Assembly (NCBI GenBank): GCA_012797725.1
Contig: JAAZON010000004.1
Coordinates: 1 to 5,050, forward strand
DNA from: SAR324 cluster bacterium
GTDB lineage: Bacteria > Bdellovibrionota > UBA2361 > JAAZON01
Length of the DNA stretch: 5,050 nucleotides
Direction: 5' to 3'
The notes beneath the pieces were generated by a model. The model saw only the letters and a list, made by a program, of their open reading frames with translations, was not told where the DNA came from and searched no databases. Each line of letters starts with the position of its first letter. Position 1 is the stretch's first letter. Both the position numbers and the translations under genes were made by a program. Below are positions 1 to 5,050 of this stretch, one piece after another.

Positions 1-2092
1 AACTTGCTCGAGCGCTCGCTTTGTTATTCTTTGCATCAATTATATTAGCGTATATTCGACCTCGAGTTTTTACCGGATAATTCAGGGAGAATTTATAGGT
101 TCCAGCTTTGGCTATTTTTGATGCTTTGGAAATAACTTTTTGTCGGCTTTGAGCCTTAACGCTCATCTTTATTTTCCCTTTCCCGACAATCTTTATGGAA
201 AATCTCACTTTAGCGTTTGAATAAATTGGCTTAGTTGAGAATGTGACTCTTGCAGCTGTTGGTGGAGTGGGTGTTCCACTCGGGTAACTGCTTGCCATTG
301 GACTGTTTGTTGGTGTCGCAGTCATGGATGCCTGTGCGGCTTGTGTCTTATTCAGTGTTGGTGTTTTTGTCATCGTCTTTGTGGGTGCCACAGTTGCTGT
401 TTTGGTTGCTGTCTTTGAGGGAGCAATAGTAGGGGTCTTGGTTATCGTTTTTGTAGGCGTAATAGTTCTTGTCGGTGTAATTGTTCTCGTATTGGTAATT
501 GTCTTTGTAGGAGTTGGCGTCCGAGATTCAGTCGGTGTAAATGTAATTGTCGGAGTCAGTGTTATTGTTCGAGTAGGTGTCAGTGTACGCGTTGGCGTCA
601 GAGTTATTGTAGGAGTTAAGGTAATTGTTGGAGTCTCAGTGATTGTTGGGGTTTCAGTTATTGTTGGTGTTAAAGTTATTGTGGGTGTTTCTGTGATAGT
701 TGGCGTATATGTTGGAGTCAAGGTAGGGGTAGGAGTGGGAGCGATTTTACAAGCACTGGCCGCATTATAGGCATTTATTAGTCCAAATTTAGTCTTGCCA
801 ATTAAACTTATCTCGGGAACACTCCATTGACGAATAATACCAACAATCTGGCTTGGCTCTAAAGATGAGCTAATGGAATTGCATAACGCGACAATTCCTG
901 CCACATGGGCAGCAGCCAGAGATGTGCCATTGCCATAGGTGTAATTGCCATTAATTGTAGTTGAATATATTTGAGCTCCTGGTGCAGCAACTTCAACAGT
1001 ATCATCTCCGAAATTTGAGAATGAAGAGTAGGAGCCATCTGCAGAGACGGATCCAACTGTTATAAGTTTTGGTATAAGCCCGGCATAGCTTGCTGGATAA
1101 TACGGTGTTGAATCAATGTCTATGCCGGGTTCTCCGTTACCTGCAGCGGCAACAATTATAATTCCTGCATCGGAGGCGTTTTGCAGGGCTTGGAACAATG
1201 CAGGATCATTGCCAAAAGACCCCCAAGAGGTCAGTAAACTCACGATATTTACAGAGTGGTTCAATTTTAAATCTATTAGGTAGTTGATAGCCGCCACAGC
1301 GCTGGCTGAACTTCCTATCCCTGCGTTGTCGGTGAAACGGACTGGAAGCAGGTTTGACGCCCAATTTATCCCACATACTCCCGTAGCATTGTTTCCTACA
1401 GCGCCGATGATTCCAGCGAGCATAGATCCATGACCATTTGTGCTGTCTTGTGGATTGCCGCTGCCTGTCACGACGTTAGCCCCATGGATGTCGTCGACAT
1501 AACCATTCCCATCATCATCGATACCATTTTCAATTTCATTGGGATTGGTCCAAAGGTTCGAAGTTAAGTCGGGATGGTCAAGGTATATTCCAGAATCTAT
1601 GATCCCTACAACGACAGATGGCGAGCCTGTGTCAATATCCCAAGCATCTGGCATTTGTATGTCAAAACCAGTGGTTGTTTGTTCAAGACCCCATTGCAAA
1701 GGGAAATACGGGTCATCTGGGACAGTTTGATTCAGTTGGTATACCCAATTAGGACTACAGATGATATGGCCCTTGGTCTTTCGAAGTTGACGTTTGACCT
1801 GTAGTTTCTTGCAAGGGTCGTTTTCTCGAATGTATCTTTGTGGGGTTTTTTCTTGGGACGAGTTAAGTTTAACAAGACGAGAAGACTTGCTCAGATATTT
1901 AGTGCGCGAGTTTTCCAACTTGAAGCGTTTTGCGTAGTGTTGATATAGCCTTCTTGTTTTTGTGGAAGTGCTTAGTGCACCTGGGTTGGTAATAACAGCT
2001 TCGTCAGGAATTAAAAGAGCTTCGCTCAGTCCTTGGGAGCTGAGTGTGGCCACCATAAAAAATATAGAGATAAGACCCGAAAGGAAACGCAT
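1..2092 (-). CDS. Secreted subtilisin-like (S8) serine protease with Thr-Pro repeat linker, 3' end beyond window
   Basis: The frame is open from an ATG at 2092 to the window edge: 697 codons, no stop, C-terminus missing. Residues 1-25 look like a Sec signal peptide (MRFLSGLISIFFMVA, then a polar stretch ending SEA). Residues 26-125 resemble a propeptide and end in a DDPYFPLQWGL segment typical of secreted subtilases. The peptidase domain (about 140-445) carries Asp166 (GIIDSG), His221 (GHGSMLAG), oxyanion Asn319 (VAAAGN) and Ser391 (GTSLAAAHVAG), so it should be an active endopeptidase acting outside the cytoplasm. A DDDGNGYVDD stretch (192-201) is the Asp/Asn-rich, probably calcium-binding insertion common in bacterial subtilases. 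Residues 452-580 are a Thr-Pro repeat linker. Residues 615-697 begin a Lys-rich, probably beta-sandwich domain. Two motif positions differ from the usual form: HGTH is HGSM and GTSMAAP is GTSLAAA. No clear Shine-Dalgarno precedes the ATG, but this start gives the complete signal peptide. Substrate unknown. Confidence 0.93.
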   Translation of the reverse strand, partial: MRFLSGLISIFFMVATLSSQGLSEALLIPDEAVITNPGALSTSTKTRRLYQHYAKRFKLENSRTKYLSKSSRLVKLNSSQEKTPQRYIRENDPCKKLQVKRQLRKTKGHIICSPNWVYQLNQTVPDDPYFPLQWGLEQTTTGFDIQMPDAWDIDTGSPSVVVGIIDSGIYLDHPDLTSNLWTNPNEIENGIDDDGNGYVDDIHGANVVTGSGNPQDSTNGHGSMLAGIIGAVGNNATGVCGINWASNLLPVRFTDNAGIGSSASAVAAINYLIDLKLNHSVNIVSLLTSWGSFGNDPALFQALQNASDAGIIIVAAAGNGEPGIDIDSTPYYPASYAGLIPKLITVGSVSADGSYSSFSNFGDDTVEVAAPGAQIYSTTINGNYTYGNGTSLAAAHVAGIVALCNSISSSLEPSQIVGIIRQWSVPEISLIGKTKFGLINAYNAASACKIAPTPTPTLTPTYTPTITETPTITLTPTITETPTITETPTITLTPTITLTPTRTLTPTRTITLTPTITFTPTESRTPTPTKTITNTRTITPTRTITPTKTITKTPTIAPSKTATKTATVAPTKTMTKTPTLNKTQAAQASMTATPTNSPMASSYPSGTPTPPTAARVTFSTKPIYSNAKVRFSIKIVGKGKIKMSVKAQSRQKVISKASKIAKAGTYKFSLNYPVKTRGRIYANIIDAKNNKASARAS
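251..742 (-). repeat. Thr-Pro-Thr repeat linker region inside the S8 protease gene
   Basis: Codons 451-614 of the protease encode a low-complexity Thr/Pro segment. The regular core lies at residues 463-504 (nt 581-706): seven consecutive hexapeptides of the form T-P-T-I/R-T-E/L, an 18-bp period. It continues through octapeptide and looser TPTK, TRTI and TKTP units to about residue 580 (nt 353), then fades into a Ser/Pro/Ala-rich tail. Thr is written with all four ACN codons and Pro with all four CCN codons, so the units are similar as protein but diverged as DNA. Such linkers usually form extended, often glycosylated spacers between a secreted catalytic domain and a C-terminal binding or anchoring domain; that role is inferred here. 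Confidence 0.9.
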
Positions 2093-2501
2093 TAGTATCT
2101 TTGGTGTAAAAATAATTTCCCAAACTCATTGTGAGATGGGGACTCTCAACAGAAAATCGGCATGATTTCTCAGAAGCTGTAGTGGTTTTGGCAGTTTAGT
2201 TGTGTGGCTCGGGAAGTTATTCTCTTCGAGGAAACCACCAATCTGAAGCATTTCTAAAGGCCAAATGTTGGTTTATTTTTTCCAAATTTGAAGGAGTTAT
2301 AGGAAATCTTAGTAGCTATCAAACAACTTGGAAAAGTCGTTTAAGGGTTCATCCTCGTCTGAGTGCCCAAAGATCTGCCAACTCTGCGATATTAAGCGAA
2401 AAGTGGGCCATTTTTTTAGCTCAAGCAAAGCCAGGAGCTTGCCGAGTTTAAAGTCAAGGAAAGCATATGTGTTCTCCTTTTTGTTATAGGTCGTAATTTT
2501 T
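2093..2501. other. Divergent intergenic region, about 410 bp, no supported gene
   Basis: This stretch separates the divergent protease and kinase genes and should hold both promoters. I could not assign a convincing -35/-10 pair for either. Two short imperfect inverted repeats are present: TGAGA/TCTCA (2132-2136 with 2144-2148) and AGCTC/GAGCT (2418-2422 with 2435-2439). Neither has a T-tract in the position expected of a terminator. Short open frames occur on both strands but lack a ribosome site, recognisable motifs or start context. In the kinase frame, the codons from 2316 to 2486 are open and become hydrophobic just before a TAG at 2487, so part of this region may be decayed kinase coding sequence (see findings). 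Confidence 0.6.
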
Positions 2502-3749
2502 GTGTTTGCTGTTGCACTTTCATTTTCTGCGCTTCTTGCTGCGATCGCAGCATCCTTGAATGCTCTTAGAAGTCGGGCAGCCTTCGAAGTCAAATTGAAA
2601 TCACTTCTGTTGGAATTAGAGCAAGCAAAGCTATTACTGAAAAAGAGGGGAGATCTTGCCAATGAGGTCGCCCATGAAATCAAGAATCCAATAACAGCTA
2701 TTCTTTGTTCCGCTGAAGCACTAGATATGATGGTTGGTGAGACTTTAGAAACACCCCATAGAAAGTCCCTTAAGTATATTAAAGAATATGGAGAATATGT
2801 TCTTCATTTAATCAGTGATTTTCTTGATTTAAGTATGGTTGAGGCACACGTTAAAGAAGCGCATCCTAAAAGTGTGGAGATTTCTGGAGTGGTGGAATCT
2901 GTGCTTGGGCTTCTGGAATCATCTGCCATGCAAAAGCACATTCAACTTCACTTTGAAAGCTATGCGCCGGAATTAGCAGCATATGTAGATCCCAGACATT
3001 TAAGACAAATCCTGTTTAATCTCATTCAAAACGCGATTAAATTTAGCCTTGAATGCGGTGCTGTTGAGGTTATTTGTCAAGACACCTTCCCTAAGGACCA
3101 GCTTCGCATTTCTGTCAGGGACAATGGTGTTGGCATGGAGAAGGATGAGCTTGAAAGAGTCTTTGATCCATATTGGCATAATTCGAAAAGAAAAGAGGGC
3201 GGACATGGGCTTGGTCTCGCTCTCTGTAAGTCCTTTGTGGAACTTGCAGGCGGATCTATCAATGTTGAGAGTAAAGTGGGAGTTGGGAGTTGTTTTGATG
3301 TCTTTCTTCCTAGATCGAATCAATCAACTGAAACTTCGTCAGATTCCTTTAGTGTTGATGATGCGAGCAAGATCAAACCTCTGCTCGGTTATTCGTTCCT
3401 TTTGGTTGATAGGGATCGGGGAGCGAGAGAGTCGGCCTCGGCTTTGATTGAAGCCTGGGGTGGGGTTGTGGACAATGTTTCTCAAGCTACAGAAGCTCTA
3501 AGACTATTATCTCAAAAGAACTTTGACGCACTTGTGCTTGATGCGTCTGATGAGCGTCAGCACCTCTCGCAAATAGCCCATAATTTGATGAACAAGCAAA
3601 GTACCGATATTATTCTAACCAGTAAGGAACCTTTGAAGGCGGAATTATTGGAAGAACTAAAAATAAAACGAGTGGTGGAGAAGCCCTTTAGTGGTAAGGT
3701 TCTGCTTCAGTCCTTATTGGATTCAACGCGAGCTGTATTAAAGCACTGA
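2502..3749 (+). CDS. Hybrid sensor histidine kinase with one membrane helix and a divergent receiver domain
   Basis: A 415-residue two-component kinase. Residues 1-22 are a hydrophobic membrane anchor. Residues 26-50 form a Leu/Lys-rich coiled coil. The dimerisation/phosphoacceptor domain has an H-box with His58 (NEVAHEIKNP). The ATPase domain (about 150-270) has an N-box with Asn173 and Asn177 (LFNLIQNAIKFS), G1 (DNGVGM, 207-212), an F-box (FDPYWH) and G2 (GGHGLGLAL, 233-241), so autophosphorylation should be intact. Residues 298-412 are a receiver: putative phosphoacceptor Asp347 (ALVLDAS), Thr373 (IILTS) and Lys394 (EKPF) are kept. The usual acidic pair is D-R-D (303-305), and the MPxxxG loop after the phospho-Asp is absent. 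There is no recognisable sensing domain and no adjacent DNA-binding regulator gene, so signal and output are unknown. The start is GTG with only a weak AGG 11 bp upstream; an in-frame TAG at 2487-2489 limits extension, and ATT at 2496 is the only other, rarer, option. Confidence 0.92.
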   Translation: MFAVALSFSALLAAIAASLNALRSRAAFEVKLKSLLLELEQAKLLLKKRGDLANEVAHEIKNPITAILCSAEALDMMVGETLETPHRKSLKYIKEYGEYVLHLISDFLDLSMVEAHVKEAHPKSVEISGVVESVLGLLESSAMQKHIQLHFESYAPELAAYVDPRHLRQILFNLIQNAIKFSLECGAVEVICQDTFPKDQLRISVRDNGVGMEKDELERVFDPYWHNSKRKEGGHGLGLALCKSFVELAGGSINVESKVGVGSCFDVFLPRSNQSTETSSDSFSVDDASKIKPLLGYSFLLVDRDRGARESASALIEAWGGVVDNVSQATEALRLLSQKNFDALVLDASDERQHLSQIAHNLMNKQSTDIILTSKEPLKAELLEELKIKRVVEKPFSGKVLLQSLLDSTRAVLKH

Positions 3750-3752
3750 GAA

Positions 3753-3775
3753 TTAGCCGGATCGCGGTAGGCTGA
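3753..3775 (+). terminator. Weak hairpin just after the kinase stop; possible terminator
   Basis: TTAGCC (3753-3758) can pair with GGCTGA (3770-3775), including one G-T wobble, around an 11-nt loop. A run of four T's follows only after eight more bases. It sits 3 bp after the kinase TGA, where a terminator would be expected, but the stem is short and the T-tract is poor. Confidence 0.2.
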
Positions 3776-3784
3776 AGTCGAATT

Positions 3785-3811
3785 TTGTAAGTTTCTCTGA
3801 TTCATTATAAA
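3785..3811 (+). promoter_or_regulatory. Candidate sigma70-type promoter upstream of the Fe-S assembly gene
   Basis: TTGTAA (3785-3790) and TATAAA (3806-3811) resemble -35 and -10 elements, with a rather short 15-bp spacer. Transcription would then start near 3818, just before the FNR-type box, and such a site would act by repression. This is a visual match only. A different promoter downstream of the box would reverse the expected effect. Confidence 0.28.
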
Positions 3812-3826
3812 CTTCAATTCATTGCG

Positions 3827-3840
3827 TTGATTGACATCAA
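3827..3840. promoter_or_regulatory. FNR-type operator, exact TTGAT-N4-ATCAA
   Basis: TTGATTGACATCAA matches all ten specified bases of the FNR/Anr half-site consensus (TTGAT, four free bases, ATCAA). Its centre is about 67 bp before ATG 3901 and 73 bp before ATG 3907, in the leader of the MIP18-family gene. FNR is an oxygen-sensing [4Fe-4S] regulator of the CRP superfamily, so control of an Fe-S assembly factor makes biological sense. A second dyad, GATTGA-CA-TCAATC (3829-3842), overlaps it and is centred 2 bp away, so a different dimeric regulator cannot be excluded. Confidence 0.5.
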
Positions 3841-3892
3841 TCGAAGATTTCAACAAGAGAGCTTTCGGGGGAGCCCCATTTTCTGTCTTATT

Positions 3893-3897
3893 GGAGG
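3893..3897 (+). promoter_or_regulatory. Strong Shine-Dalgarno (GGAGG) that favours ATG 3907
   Basis: GGAGG lies only 3 bases before ATG 3901 but 9 bases before the in-frame ATG 3907. Normal spacing therefore favours 3907 as the real start of the Fe-S assembly gene, with 3901 as a two-codon-longer alternative. Confidence 0.7.
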
Positions 3898-3906
3898 AAG
3901 ATGTCC

Positions 3907-4197
3907 ATGGCTACAAGAGAAGAAATAATAGAGGTTTTGAAAACAGTTCAAGATCCAGAGATCTTTCTTGATGTTTGGTATCTTGGACTGGTCTATGGAA
4001 TCGATATCAATGATGGGAAGGTGAAAATTGATATGACACTAACATCTCCAATGTGCCCAATGGGGCCAGAAATTCTGCAAGAGGTGCACGACAAAGTCGG
4101 GGCATTAGATGGTGTGACTTCCGTAGATGTCAATTTGGTTTTCTCTCCGCCCTGGGAGCCATCAGACGAAGTTAAAGCTGCTTTGGGGTTGATTTAG
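3907..4197 (+). CDS. MIP18/DUF59-family Fe-S cluster assembly factor (SufT/PaaD-like)
   Basis: A cytoplasmic protein of 96 residues (98 if ATG 3901 is used), the usual length of single-domain MIP18 family members. Family landmarks are in order: a DPE motif (16-18), LGLVY (26-30), TSPMCP with Cys50 (46-51) and PPW (81-83), followed by a C-terminal ALGL. Members such as SufT, PaaD and eukaryotic CIA2/MIP18 help mature Fe-S proteins or deliver clusters to target enzymes; the conserved Cys is thought to be functionally important. The DPEIFLDVWYLGLVY form looks like the stand-alone assembly-factor branch rather than the PaaD subunit of phenylacetate oxygenase, and no paa genes are visible. No sufBCDS or iscSU genes adjoin it either. 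Expression may be controlled by the upstream FNR-type box. The stop overlaps the convergent metallopeptidase stop. The choice of 3907 rests on Shine-Dalgarno spacing. Confidence 0.9.
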   Translation: MATREEIIEVLKTVQDPEIFLDVWYLGLVYGIDINDGKVKIDMTLTSPMCPMGPEILQEVHDKVGALDGVTSVDVNLVFSPPWEPSDEVKAALGLI

Positions 4198-4850
4198 AAA
4201 TATCTTCGACGTTCCAGCTTGTTTCTGAGCCAAATTTCGAAGGCAGTGGCAAGCCCTGCGGCGCTCAATAAAATTACTATCAGTCCCAAGTGTTGTACTA
4301 GATCACCAAGGATGTGGTCATATTCGAGAAGTCCCCACTTGTCAAAAAGGACGAACCAATCGTGCTTAACTTTTTGTTCTTCGAGTGAAGACAAGGCTTC
4401 AAACGGGATAATAACATTAAGAGAGCGACCTCTTGCGTCGGCCATATATCGGCCTATGCTGATAAGATTCTCTCCAATCCAAAATACAAGGAACCAAAAG
4501 GTCCTACGTCTGGTCAAGAAGGCATAAAAAGCGAGAATCAATGGGAAGAGGATTTGACCTAAAGTACCGCCAAGTGTGGTAATCGGCTCTCCCAAAAACG
4601 AGAATAGATAATGGCCTAGTTCGTGAATGATCCAGTCCAATAGTCCGAAGGCACTAGCCACAATTGAGAAAGGACCACTTATTGGATCGGGCGAAAGATA
4701 GAGATAAACACCAAAGATTGCGATTATAAGGCTAGACGCAGTTCGAAAGAGTATATCAAGGGGGCTTGTATATGCTCCGATTAAGGGAGGTGCCTCGCTC
4801 TCGTTTGCCGAGTTTAATGGAATTGGATTTTCAATATAATATTTGCGCAT
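4194..4850 (-). CDS. Predicted membrane zinc metallopeptidase-like protein (HELGH motif)
   Basis: A 218-residue integral membrane protein with about five hydrophobic segments (roughly 33-53, 60-82, 97-113, 117-132 and 185-208). HELGH (76-80) lies in the second segment. This HExxH arrangement inside the membrane recalls M50-type site-2 proteases and related hypothetical families. Downstream are GRYMADAR (133-140, with Asp138 a possible third zinc ligand) and HDW (163-165) followed by LFDKWGLLEYD. I recall these GGT, DAR and HDW landmarks from a conserved uncharacterised bacterial family, but the peptidase activity is inferred and no substrate can be named. The N-terminal 30 residues are polar and probably cytoplasmic; the C-terminus is Arg-rich (ERRRYF). 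No Shine-Dalgarno precedes ATG 4850. With the promoter candidate at 4871-4899 the leader would be very short. The 3' end overlaps the Fe-S gene by 4 bp. Confidence 0.8.
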   Translation of the reverse strand: MRKYYIENPIPLNSANESEAPPLIGAYTSPLDILFRTASSLIIAIFGVYLYLSPDPISGPFSIVASAFGLLDWIIHELGHYLFSFLGEPITTLGGTLGQILFPLILAFYAFLTRRRTFWFLVFWIGENLISIGRYMADARGRSLNVIIPFEALSSLEEQKVKHDWFVLFDKWGLLEYDHILGDLVQHLGLIVILLSAAGLATAFEIWLRNKLERRRYF

Positions 4851-4870
4851 AAGTATTAATTTACAGTTTT

Positions 4871-4899
4871 TTTAAATAGAGGCTACAGTATATTGTCAA
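4871..4899 (-). promoter_or_regulatory. Candidate promoter for the membrane metallopeptidase gene
   Basis: Read on the minus strand, a perfect TTGACA (4899-4894) is followed after 17 bp by TTTAAA (4876-4871), which matches four of six -10 bases. Transcription would begin about 12-15 bp before ATG 4850, giving a short leader without a ribosome-binding site. Confidence 0.45.
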
Positions 4900-4922
4900 T
4901 TTTCCAGAGTCTAAAATATATG
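4893..4922 (+). promoter_or_regulatory. Candidate promoter for the gene at the right edge
   Basis: TTGTCA (4893-4898) and TATATG (4917-4922) are separated by 18 bp and match five of six and four of six consensus bases. The -35 hexamer shares bases 4894-4898 with the minus-strand -35, so the two divergent promoters would compete for polymerase. The predicted leader is about 70 nt long. Confidence 0.3.
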
Positions 4923-4943
4923 TTCAAACCTACCATATTCACG

Positions 4944-4976
4944 TGTCAATAACTCCAAACCGGTGTTAATATGACA
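4944..4976. repeat. Imperfect inverted repeat before the right-edge gene
   Basis: TGTCAATAACTCC (4944-4956) is mirrored imperfectly by GGTGTTAATATGACA (4962-4976), with one mismatch, small insertions and a 5-nt centre. The outer five bases pair perfectly (TGTCA/TGACA). It could be an operator or a hairpin in the leader RNA, ending 11 bp before the Shine-Dalgarno. No known regulator site is recognised. Confidence 0.35.
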
Positions 4977-4987
4977 TCTGAAAAAAT

Positions 4988-4993
4988 GGGAGG
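4988..4993 (+). promoter_or_regulatory. Shine-Dalgarno GGGAGG for the gene at 5001
   Basis: GGGAGG stands 7 bases before ATG 5001, a near-ideal spacing, and supports that start. Confidence 0.75.
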
Positions 4994-5000
4994 CAGTATA

Positions 5001-5050
5001 ATGAAGCGACTTTCGTTGCTCTTGGTTCTACTTACTGTAAGTGGAGCAAT
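5001..5050 (+). CDS. Start of a probable secreted or lipid-modified protein, 3' end beyond window
   Basis: Only 16 codons are visible: MKRLSLLLVLLTVSGA. The two basic residues after Met followed by a Leu/Val core are typical of a Sec signal peptide. The visible part ends before any cleavage site, so a lipobox cannot be judged. A strong Shine-Dalgarno and a candidate promoter precede it. Function cannot be inferred. Confidence 0.7.
   Translation, partial: MKRLSLLLVLLTVSGA

Noticed and set aside
251..742. Possible CRISPR-like or tandem DNA repeat array
   Set aside because: The 18-bp period is codon-based, units are diverged at third positions and there are no unique spacers; it is a protein linker.
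324..770. 148-residue plus-strand frame rich in Val-Gly-Val and Ile-Val repeats
   Set aside because: It is the reverse-complement image of the Thr-Pro repeat codons of the protease (TPT read backwards gives VGV/IVG). No ribosome site, and it lies wholly inside the protease gene.
859..1056. Minus-strand 65-residue frame
   Set aside because: It overlaps the catalytic Ser region of the protease in another frame and has no motifs or ribosome site.
1539..1804. Two short overlapping plus-strand frames
   Set aside because: Both lie opposite the S8 catalytic Asp region, whose minus-strand frame is clearly the coding one.
1962..2165. Plus-strand 67-residue frame across the protease start
   Set aside because: Opposite the signal peptide and propeptide codons, no ribosome site and no recognisable protein.
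2200..2451. Plus-strand 83-residue frame in the long intergenic region
   Set aside because: No ribosome site before its ATG, no domain or signal peptide, and atypical composition. Kept only as noncoding sequence.
2309..2683. Minus-strand 124-residue frame
   Set aside because: Its first half is the mirror of the kinase N-terminus and H-box region, and nothing in the remainder is recognisable.
3000..3447. Three frames overlapping the kinase ATPase domain
   Set aside because: The N, G1, F and G2 boxes fix the true frame; the others are shadows.
3867..3877. GGGG-GAG-CCCC hairpin as a terminator before the Fe-S gene
   Set aside because: Only four base pairs with a 3-nt loop and a mixed, interrupted T stretch; it would also lie inside the gene's own leader.
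4219..4527. Plus-strand 102-residue frame
   Set aside because: Opposite the membrane metallopeptidase, whose HELGH motif and helices are coherent; the plus frame has no motif.

Overview
The window is an ordinary-looking bacterial chromosome segment, AT-leaning (roughly 40-45% GC by eye), with no rRNA, tRNA, CRISPR array or mobile element that I can see. Secretion signals, a membrane sensor kinase, a Thr/Pro-rich secreted protease and a MIP18-family Fe-S assembly protein fit a free-living Gram-negative-like bacterium. A deltaproteobacterial, Bdellovibrionota-like or candidate-phylum origin would fit, but that is a weak guess because no taxonomic marker gene is present.

Layout: (1) Positions 2092 to 1, minus strand: a secreted subtilisin-like (S8) serine protease with an intact catalytic triad, a Thr-Pro-Thr repeat linker and the start of a C-terminal beta-type domain. 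It runs off the left edge, and 697 codons are visible without a stop. (2) Positions 2093-2501: about 410 bp without a convincing gene, separating the divergent protease and kinase genes. (3) Positions 2502-3749, plus strand: a hybrid histidine kinase with one N-terminal membrane helix, HisKA, HATPase_c and a divergent receiver domain. (4) Positions 3750-3906: a regulatory leader with an exact match to the FNR consensus, TTGAT-N4-ATCAA. (5) Positions 3907-4197 (or 3901-4197), plus strand: a small MIP18/DUF59 Fe-S assembly factor. (6) Positions 4850 to 4194, minus strand: a multi-pass membrane protein with an HELGH zinc-metallopeptidase motif, convergent with the Fe-S gene and overlapping it by 4 bp. 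(7) Positions 4851-5000: a divergent intergenic region with back-to-back promoter candidates. (8) Position 5001 to the right edge: the first 16 codons of a probable secreted or lipid-modified protein.

The genes do not form an obvious operon. Orientations alternate (-, +, +, -, +) and every gene could have its own promoter. The most useful regulatory signal is the FNR-type box in front of the Fe-S assembly gene, which would link Fe-S biogenesis to oxygen or redox state. I see no strong evidence for a wholly new multi-gene system. The points that merit follow-up are the FNR-type box, the kinase's altered receiver and its membrane helix reading through an upstream in-frame TAG, the predicted membrane metallopeptidase, and the protease repeat linker.
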